Origin: Dichetophora obliterata
Taxonomy: Eukaryota > Arthropoda > Insecta > Diptera > Sciomyzidae
Assembly: GCA_963920525.1 (NCBI GenBank)
Contig: OY986438.1
Coordinates: 178,724,388-178,788,387 of the forward strand
Direction of reading: 5' to 3'
DNA: 64,000 bases
Shown: positions 56,526 through 64,000 of the stretch, piece by piece
How the letters are laid out: each line of letters starts with the position of its first letter
Numbering within the stretch: position 1 is the stretch's first letter
Position numbers and translations under genes: made by a program
The notes under the pieces: model-generated
Told to the model about the DNA's origin: nothing
The model's database searches: none
What the model saw: the letters and a program-made list of their open reading frames with translations, nothing else

Positions 56526-58236
56526 ATTTGACTGACAATCTTCTAAATTTTCTCCACCAACCAGAATATATATCTAAATAACATTGGACTCGACCAATTC
56601 CTTGCAAAATATTGTCCATTATTGACTGAAATATTGCTGGCGCACACTTGACGCCAAATATTAATCTTTGAAATCTAAATAAACCTCTATGAGTGTTGAT
56701 TGTCAAAAATTCTTGACAATCTTCTTCTACCTCAACCTGCTGATACGCACCTTGTAAGTCTAAAACACAAAAATAAGTGCAATTAGCGAGAGAAGCAAAA
56801 ATGTCATCGCATCTCGGCAATGGATAGTGGTCAGTACGAACAAAGTTATTAATTGTTACCTTACAGTCTACACAAATTCGTATGCTTCCATTGCTTTTAT
56901 GCACAACTACAATCGGCGAGGCCCAATCACTATATCGTACTGGATACAATATTTTGTTCTTAACTAGACTATTAAGCTCGTCCTCAACTTTATCACGTAA
57001 TCCAAATGGCACACTATATGGTTTACAAAATATAGGTGTCGCATTCTCTTTCATAATAATTTGTGCCTTAAATCCATTTATACATTCTGTTTTGTTGCCA
57101 TCAAAAACACTCGGAAAATTTGTATGTAACTCAATAACTTGTCCGATATCTTCTACTTTACCACACAGTCTCGAAGGCACAAATATTTCTCTCCAGCCAA
57201 CACATAATTTATCTAACCACGATCTACCTAACAATGGCACAAATTTTTTCTCTCCTTCAACTACCAATAGTTCCAAGTCCGAAAAATTTTCACTTTGAAA
57301 TGTATTCACCGAAACCTTAATAAATCCCACAACTTTAATACTGTCGCCTGAAATAACATGCAATAATTTATCTGTTTTAATTAATTGGCAATCGGAAAAT
57401 TTTGAAACATATAAATCCATATGTATAATTGAACTGCATGCCCCAGTATCAATTTCCATTTTAAGTAAACAGGAATTACAAAATATATCAATATATAGTG
57501 GTGAGTTATTTATATGCAAGGAATTTATACATAAATTATTTATCGTTGGACTCTCTTCATTGCTTAAATGACTAACTCTCTTATAATTATAGTTTTTACG
57601 GTCAAATTTACGATAAGTCTTACTCTCAGACTCTGCCTTAAGATAACAGTATTTTTGAATATGCCCATACTTATTACAGTAATAACATTTAACATCCGAA
57701 TTTGTATATGCACGTCGTACATTCTTGTCAAAATCTCTTGATCTCTCTGGAACCTGTTGATGATGGATTGTATTTACTTCAGTTGCTTGCGGTGACATCT
57801 TTTTAAGTTCTTCATCTAACATTTCCATTTTTAATGCAGTTTCACAAGCCTCGTCAAAACTTAGGTCGTCTGCATCAATAAGTTTTGATTGAATCTTTTT
57901 GTTGCGTATACCCATTAAGAGTCGGTCTTTTAGTGCATCTTTCAAATTATTACCATAACTGCAACTACTCGCCAATTCTTTAATAGCAATAATAAAATCC
58001 GAAATACTCTCTTCAAAAGTCTGCGCTCTATTAAGAAATTTAAACCTTTCTGCTGTCGTATTTTTCTTTTTATTAAAATGTGATTGTAGAATTGCCACTA
58101 CGTCTGCATATTTAAGATCTTCAATTTTCTTTGGTGATGCCAAAGTTTTAAGAACTTTGTGTAGATCGCCACCACCAACGCTTATTAAAAATGATATCTT
58201 TTCATCATCTGCTGTAATTTTATTTAGCTTCAGCAT
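56479..58236 (-). pseudogene. Gypsy gag, protease and RT fingers/palm
   Basis: A 585-codon frame. Residues 1-150 are a capsid-like helical Gag. A CCHC knuckle with C184, C187, H192 and C197 lies at about 184-197. The protease has DTG at 263-265 (MEIDTGACSSIIHM) and LLGRSWLDKL. RT follows from about 395 (VEDELNSLVKNKILYPVRYS, ASPIVVVHKSNGSIRICVDC, LPRCDDIFASL, FCVLDLQGAYQQVEVEE with the first catalytic Asp, FQRLIFGVKCAPAIFQ). The frame shifts within the catalytic YxDD block (56563-56572), so everything after YLD is wrong-frame. An ATG at 58309-58311 lies 25 codons upstream in the same frame and is the likelier Gag start, but a TGA at 58246-58248 cuts it off. Confidence 0.95.
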
Positions 58237-58523
58237 GTGATGTAATCATTCGATGTAGCATTCCAAGCTTTCACCAACATTATAACTTTCAATACGACCC
58301 ACAATTGACATTGTTCTTCTTCCGTTATTTGCTTCACGTGTTTATTAAAACAAGTTTGGTTATACTATTTAAGTAAGTGTGATACAGTTTTAATATTAAA
58401 CACTTAATTGTCCAATTTTGCAGCTATGTTTTTATTAACTGTTCAATTAGCTCTTTAATTTACTATGAAACTGTTTAAATAAATATTTGCTTTAATATAA
58501 CGTGTTATAACCTCGTCGCCAAA

Positions 58524-58710
58524 TATTATATATCAATTAGGCAATGAAACACCGTGGTAGTTGGCTTAAGACTGATTTATTAAAATAGAACTTACAACTA
58601 GGAAGAATACATTATCGTCTGAGAGTAATAATAACAGTACCTAACGAAAGAGTATAACTTAACATAATTACAATTAGAGATATCAACATAATTTAACTGC
58701 ATACATATCA
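58524..58710 (-). repeat. Gypsy 5' LTR
   Basis: 187 bp, followed in sense orientation by the TTTGGCGACGAGG leader segment. One difference from the 3' LTR. Confidence 0.95.
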
Positions 58711-58715
58711 CATAC

Positions 58716-58900
58716 TAGTTTAAACAGTGAGTTGATCACAGCTTAATCACTCGAAGACCACTGAAGAAGAAAATGTAGCGATTTCCGAAACAGACTGTCT
58801 AGTCAGCTAAGTGATTGACTCTATACAGAGTTGTTGTTGTTGCCTTCTTTAAAAACTTACTTCATCTAAAGCCCACAATTTAATTCATAAAATTCATTTC
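58716..58900 (+). repeat. Dispersed repeat, copy 2
   Basis: GTTTAAACAGTGAGTTG, AAAATGTAGCGATTTCCGAA, GTGATTGACTCTATACAGAG and GTTGTTGTTGCCTTCTT parallel 44600-44790. The gypsy element inserted at the left edge of this copy. Confidence 0.65.
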
Positions 58901-58921
58901 ATTGAAGCTACACCAAGAAAT

Positions 58922-59320
58922 AAGTAGGTTGATATCATTTTGAAAATCGTTACAGTCCTCAAGGTTGTTTATAATTTTAAACATTTTCAAATCATCTGCA
59001 TAAACAGGAACTTACATGAAGTGAAATTTTTAGATAAATCGTTTATGAACAAAATAAACAAAAGAGAGCCTAAGTGGTTCCCTTGCGGAACTCCCGATCT
59101 TACATCTACTGCTTTTAAAAATGATTGATCGATCTTAACTACCAATTTCCTACTTGACAAGTATTAGCCTAACCATCTCAAAAAATTTGAGTGAACTCCC
59201 ATTTGACGAAGTTTAGATAACAGAGACTTATGGTTTAGACTATCAAACGCTTTTACAAAGTCAGTATGTAAAACATCGATTTGCGATCCTTTTTCTACAA
59301 CTTGTTAGCAATATCCTTTG
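58922..59320 (-). pseudogene. LINE RT palm fragment
   Basis: On the minus strand: EKGSQIDVLHTDFVKAFDSL followed by NHKSLLSKLRQMG (first catalytic block), then a stop, SSRKLVVKID and SGVPQGNHLGSLLFILFIND. The catalytic YADD block that should follow is replaced by CKFLFMQMI, showing substitutions and a stop. About 130 codons remain, with no ends recognised. It resembles LINE C more than LINE B or D in its GVPQGxHLG block. Confidence 0.8.
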
Positions 59321-59496
59321 CTGTGAGTATAAAAATGAAATTCAAAGCAAACTTTGGTCATGATCAATCGTACTAATGTTTACAAAAGCATGTTTTTACG
59401 AAGGTCATTTGGACATTTACACGTCTATTTGGACGTTGCATACTCAGATGCAAATGCTTAGGATAAAGGTACTATCTATGTCTTTTGAATGTGTTA

Positions 59497-59736
59497 TTTG
59501 ACATGAAACTAATAGATACCGAAATTTCACCATCGCTATCAGCTGAAATAATTTGGAGTTATAGTTCTGCTTTGGAGTTAAAAGACCAGTACATATTTAA
59601 ATTAAGATCCACAGTAATTGAAAATAAAAAAAGATATTTTTTGGGAAATAATTTCCAATATTGGCGGAAATATAAAAAGCTAGTGAGAGTCAAAATGATG
59701 AACCAAGACGACAATGTTTTGATGCACTGTATGTGA
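59497..59736 (+). CDS. Unknown small ORF with a downstream AATAAA
   Basis: The frame, open from 59485, reads MKLIDTEISPSLSAEIIWSY, then SALELKDQYIFKLRSTVIE and GNNFQYWRKYKKLVRVKMMN, ending HCM and a stop at 59736. The composition is protein-like. AATAAA follows about 20 bases later (59757-59762), as at a gene 3' end. I do not recognise the family and see no clear upstream exon, so it is either a last-exon fragment or a chance frame. Confidence 0.25.
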   Translation, partial: FDMKLIDTEISPSLSAEIIWSYSSALELKDQYIFKLRSTVIENKKRYFLGNNFQYWRKYKKLVRVKMMNQDDNVLMHCM

Positions 59737-59874
59737 CAAGATAATCACAAATTGTAAATAAAATATAACCATTGGATTTGTTGATATTATTATTCTTAAA
59801 ATAAACATAAATTCCTACTCATTATTTGCTTTTAACACATCCAGTGCTACATTGATCCATTCTTAACCCTTGAT

Positions 59875-60343
59875 ACATCTAGGATAACTAAGCTAGCATG
59901 GCCTATATAGCTACGACTCAAAACGCACCAACTCACTGCTTGAGTTAAGCAGAGTAAACCTGTCAAAAATAGTAGAAATCCTAACGGGTCACTGCCTTAT
60001 CGGAGCGTATGCCCTTCGGTTGGGAGTTGCATTAAACGATTTCTGCAGAAGCTGCAGATGTGAGGAGGAGGTAGAAAACGTTCAGCACCTCCTCTGCGAA
60101 TGTCCGGCTCTAGCTAAAAGGAGAATGGCAACTCTGGGCCTTCCCTTTTTGAATGGACTTGCCGAAGTTTCATGCCTGGAAATCAAGCATATCCTTTAAT
60201 TCATTATCCGCTCAAACTGGTTTGAGGAGGGAAATCTCTACTAGGTTTTAAAGAGATCATGTGGTATCACAACTGGCCTGCACTGGCCTAAGTGTACGAG
60301 TCGTCTATCGGCTCAGCCACCATTACCTAACCTAACCTAACCT
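59875..60343 (+). mobile_element. LINE E copy 2: 5'-truncated, (CCTAA)n tail, target duplication
   Basis: About 0.47 kb equal in content to the last part of copy 1, in plus orientation. It covers the zinc-knuckle-like C-terminus, with TTCTGCAGAAGCTGCAGATG and AACGTTCAGCACCTCCTCTG, now carrying stops and frame changes. It ends CCATTACCTAACCTAACCTA. TAACCCTTGAT flanks both sides (59864-59874 and 60343-60353), an 11-bp target duplication overlapping the tail. Confidence 0.9.
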
Positions 60344-60376
60344 AACCCTTGATGGACTAACCCTTGTAAATGGACT

Positions 60377-60992
60377 ATTTCGTTTGGCCAGACGAAATCA
60401 GAGGTTTGCCATATTACGAAGGTATAGCATGATGACAGATGGGCTAATGGTAGTTTCATGTTTCAGAGTATGTAAACATATGTATAATATGTATGCTTGA
60501 GCAATATTTATATTATTATCTGACAAACATAAGATAAGAGAACAATATAAAATTGAACAAAACATCACGCCCTTATCTCTCAGAAATTAATTTCGTCTGG
60601 GCAGACGACTTAGTCCATGTATGAATATTTTGACTTTGAGATAGAAATTATCACTACCAACGTTTACAGAACCTCTCGGTTTTTTACTTAACATATAAAA
60701 GAAAAACAATAATAAAAAAACTCAAGAGAGTATTTGTTAATCGAACAACAAGAAACAAAGTATTTCAAAAAGAAAAGAAAAACCATTTCGTCTGGCCAGA
60801 CAATATAGTCCATATATGAAGATTTTGACTTTGTGGCAAAAGTTATCACTACAAACATTTACAGAACTTTTAGATTTTATTTTTGTCATAAAGAGTGAAA
60901 ATATGCTTGTATTTTCACGAGAGCGTTTGCCAATTGAACAACTAGAAACAAAGTTATTGAAAAGAGAAAAACCATTTCGTCTGGCCAGACGA
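60377..60992 (+). repeat. About 190-bp tandem repeat with a TCGTCTGGCCAGACGA palindrome
   Basis: The palindrome or a near-copy occurs at 60382-60397, 60594-60609, 60787-60802 and 60977-60992. The best two units share TTAGTCCATGTATGAATATT or its variant and TTATCACTACAAACATTTAC plus CAGAAC. The first unit is the most diverged. Confidence 0.75.
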
Positions 60993-61016
60993 CATAGTCC
61001 ATCCGAGGGTTAACAG

Positions 61017-62886
61017 TAGTGTCTGACCGGAACCGGAAATTTGGCCGAAACCAAAACTGAATATTCGGCCATTTTATAATATTCGTTCGAAACCGAAACC
61101 AATACCGAAACCGAAACCAAAACTGGTTATTAATATGAAAATTTAAGATTATACAAAAAATTTTTTTTATTAAAAGAAAACAAAAGTACTTTCATACACA
61201 TAAGAAAAAATTTTTAAATAAAAAAGTATTATCTGAATATTGAAGCTTATAATAATTAATATAAGTTTTCTATAATAATAAATGAGATAATTTCTTATTT
61301 TATTTTTTATTACACAAATATTGCCTTACTTTATATCTTACGTACACACTCAAAATAGTATGCACCTTCCCACCGGGAAAATGAGAATTAATTCGTAAAA
61401 AAATCAGGAATTGAATGGGTACTTGTGATACATTTTAGAATGTATTCCAAAGAATATATAAATATAAAGCAAAACCTATGAATTGGAATCAATAAACAAA
61501 AAATTTATTGCTTCGTTTTTATTGCTGCAGGAATCGATTATGAGGTATATAACAATTTATAATAAAATAAATGTTGTTAGATTCCTTGCTTGCTTTTATG
61601 GTAAGTAAAAAACGAATTGATTCTGAAACAAATTCTGCTATAAGCGAAAAAAAGAATCAATCTGTTATGATTTGTATTTTCTGTTTGTTGTTGATGTTTT
61701 TGTTTTTGTCAGATATTTTTGAAAAACGATTGTTCTGTTGTTTTCCTTTCACGCGTTTCTTAAAAATTTTACTTTCTGTTTGATTTGTTAGCGTTGAAAG
61801 AATAAACTGCTTCAGAAGGCTCGAAATTTTAATAATGTATTGTTTGGTAAGTTATGAAAAATCATTGCTCTTTACTTGTTTAAATCATTTCTTAATGTTT
61901 TTTTTTTAAATGCAGAGGTCATTTGAAAGGAAGGATACGACCAGGATACGCAAGTCAAAATGTAAATACTATAAGGATACATTCAAAGCAAAACGGAAGG
62001 AACAACCTACATCATAAACATCAATATTTTTGCAATAAATGTGGTATTATTGTAATCTTAATCTCGTCTGTCTAAATATTATTTATTCTTTCAAATTACC
62101 TAATAATTATCTCTATTAATTTGAATTACTATAATATAATATTTTATTAATTATTTAAAAAAGAATAAAAGATTTTCAATTCTGCCATACAAACCTACGC
62201 ATTATGGAATTCATTCATGTATATCTATTCCAAAAGGGCTTCTTAGCGATTCATACTTTTCTCATATTACAAAAATTCATACTTTTTTCATCCATTTTAT
62301 AAGCGAACAAAAGAATCGATTTCAGCAGTGATTCAAGTGGAAGGCAGAAAAGAATATACTACTTTTTGTAGGACATCACAATGTTAAAAATAACCAATTC
62401 TAGAATAAATAATTGGAAAAGTGAATTGATTCTTTTCTCATACACAATTGATTCTTTTTTCCCGGTGGGTTACAATGTACATTTTTATAGAACTACAATA
62501 CAAAGTACTTTTGTTTGCTTTTAATGGTTAAGTACTATAAAAACAGAAATCTTTCGTTTTCTTTTCCTTTATTCCACACACACAGAACTGGTTCGGAAGT
62601 TTATAAATTTTTGGATTTAGTACCTATTAAACTTTAATAGTAATTGCAATAGAAATGATAAAATCGAAAATGATAGCATCGAACACATAAAATTAACCAG
62701 AATGTTTTTCGTTAACACGATAAATCAAATTATTTACAAATTCATAATTTTTTGTTTTGAACAATGAGTTGTATATATTTTTATTTAACCAAACTAATAT
62801 TTTTGAATTAAATGACTGATGCAAGAAATTTTTACCAAAGGCCTGAAACTGGCCGTAATCGAAACCGAAAATTCGTTTAGACACTA
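61017..62886. mobile_element. hAT-like non-autonomous element, carrying a nested element
   Basis: Left end TAGTGTCTGACCGGAACCGG; right end TCGTTTAGACACTA, inverted. Both subterminal zones are rich in GAAACCGAAACC-type words (61090-61125 and 62860-62875). The flanks GTTAACAG (61009-61016) and GTAAATAG (62887-62894) agree at 6 of 8 positions and fit the hAT pattern (T at 2, A at 7). No transposase is recognised. Confidence 0.6.
61369..62469. mobile_element. 1.1-kb element with CCCACCGGGAAAA inverted ends
   Basis: CCCACCGGGAAAATGAGAAT at the left and TTCTTTTTTCCCGGTGGG at the right are inverted over 13-20 bp. GAATCGATT/GAATTGATTC words occur repeatedly inside, mostly near the ends. The interior also shows GGTAAGTTATG and, about 80 bp on, AAATGCAG, a possible intron. 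No transposase motif or clear target duplication was seen. Confidence 0.65.
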
Positions 62887-62894
62887 GTAAATAG

Positions 62895-64000
62895 TTCCGC
62901 TAAGATTTGAAGGTAAATATTACACTAAAGAATATTGATTTATTCGACCCTTTGATAACGTGACAGCTTTTCTTATTTATTTTCTAAAAAATATAAAGAA
63001 ACAAATTTAAAGTGTCTGCACATAATCAAATAAAAATTTGCATACTACTAAATAAAATTAATACATAACGCAACTAATGAACGAATCTAAAACTAGGCGT
63101 CTTAAAATAACATACAAAGTCAAATTTGTCTGTACGTTACCAAGGAATGCTCCTTTTGATAAAATGCTGCTCAAAAATAAAAAGATATTACCAATACTTT
63201 TCTAAGCACAAAAATGTTCATGCATTGCAATTCAATATTTTAGATCCTTGAATAATATATTTTCAACACAACTGATTTTCACATTAACATAAGCTTAACA
63301 TACAAACTTCATCAGTGTGATATTTAAATTTTACGCCTAACATTTTATACCGGCTTATCTAGATACACTAAATGACTTCAATAACTCTGCGCATTAGAAT
63401 ATTAAAAACTTAGTCCATTCCTACAGAGGCGATACTCTATTTTACGTAGGTAAAAATGTAACTATTTATTATGTCAACCTCATTCTGCTACCGGCCTTGG
63501 CACGTTTGAGGGGCCATTCAAGAGCTAACAATGGCCTTGTATTTTTTTTAAGTATTCAGTGTGTGCGAGTGTGCTGGGTTTTGTTTAAGTTGGCTACCAT
63601 TGTTGCAGACATCAACATTAACCTTAAAAAAATCCCCTCATCTACGAAATGTCTGCTGTTGGTCATTGTGAAAATGAAAATTATTATCATTTTAATCCGG
63701 AAAAACTACTTTGTACCAATTAAGGTCACACCAACACATAATCGCACAGGCATAGATGCCATAGATACTAAAGACGCACACGTTTTCCTAGGAAAATGCA
63801 TACACAATTTACTATTAATACGAGCACATAGTTGTAAATGTGTGTCTTTACATATGTGCATATATGATATGAGACAATGGGTGGGCTGCTAAGACTTGAA
63901 AATGTTCACTTGGCATACCAAGTAGCATGAAAGTGTTGTTGCTCGTGTTGGCTTAGATGATGTTAAAGTTTTTGTATACTGCTATTGTACGTGAAAGGTA
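62895..64000. other. No recognisable gene
   Basis: AT-rich, becoming somewhat richer in GC after 63480. The frame at 63497-63892 has no motif, an implausible mix of hydrophobic and basic runs, and no family resemblance. Confidence 0.45.

Larger units (their letters stand above)
54113..58715 (-). mobile_element. Gypsy-type LTR retrotransposon with 5-bp target duplication
   Basis: Two 187-bp LTRs (54118-54304 and 58524-58710) bound gag and pol on the minus strand. CATAC flanks both outer ends. In sense orientation the LTR begins TGATATG. A purine tract (GTTGGGAGAAG) precedes the 3' LTR, and TTTGGCGACGAGG follows the 5' LTR at the primer-binding position. The domain order protease-RT-RNase H-integrase is that of the Ty3/gypsy class. 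No envelope frame is seen. The LTRs differ at a single base, so the insertion is recent, yet the coding region carries two nonsense codons and two frameshifts. Confidence 0.95.

Noticed and set aside
63497..63892. 131-codon frame at the right edge
   Set aside because: No recognisable domain and an implausible residue mix; more likely chance.

Overview
The window is AT-rich animal DNA with no complete host gene that I can recognise. It is a mosaic of decayed, often nested transposable elements. Non-LTR elements of jockey/CR1/I type, Tc1-like and hAT elements, a gypsy LTR element, a 59-base intron, and remnants of a neighbouring POLR3K/YRDC gene pair together point to an insect, most probably a fly (Diptera). 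I cannot name the species. The window could be intergenic or lie inside a large intron.

Layout. 0-9.5 kb: four copies of a long inverted terminal repeat of a Tc1-like family. One pair (5817-8275) encloses broken, intron-containing pieces of POLR3K and YRDC. The same stretch holds a 247-bp MITE and a decayed Tc1 transposase. 9.5-19.5 kb: two LINE copies (9544-12918 and 16130-18887), the second inside a 4.7-kb interval with CACTCTAAAAAAT ends. 19.6-24.6 kb: mostly featureless, with small inverted and tandem repeats. 24.6-28.2 kb: an internally deleted two-ORF LINE on the minus strand. 28.9-36.9 kb: a complete-length but dead Tc1-like element, several tandem and direct repeats, a foldback MITE, and a non-autonomous hAT element with a perfect 8-bp target duplication. 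37.2-39.9 kb: a LINE with a long, nearly intact reverse transcriptase. 42.5-47 kb: an hAT/ZMYM-type relic between 206-bp direct repeats, then an unclassified transposon-type protein relic interrupted by a MITE. 50.5-53.9 kb: two LINE fragments. 54.1-58.7 kb: a gypsy element with almost identical LTRs. 58.9-62.9 kb: LINE fragments, a palindrome-bearing tandem repeat, and an hAT-like element with a second element inside it. The last 1.1 kb shows nothing.

The clearest relationships are insertion order and gene capture. A CTGTGGTCA-ended MITE family (three copies, 4-bp AT-rich target duplications) inserted into a Tc1-type terminal repeat, into a LINE, and into a transposon-type coding region. A LINE family with RNase H ends in (CCTAA)n, and both copies retain target-site duplications. 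The most unusual item is the Tc1-like element carrying a deleted copy of an adjacent RNA polymerase III subunit and tRNA-modification gene pair. I saw no CRISPR array and no tRNA or rRNA gene.
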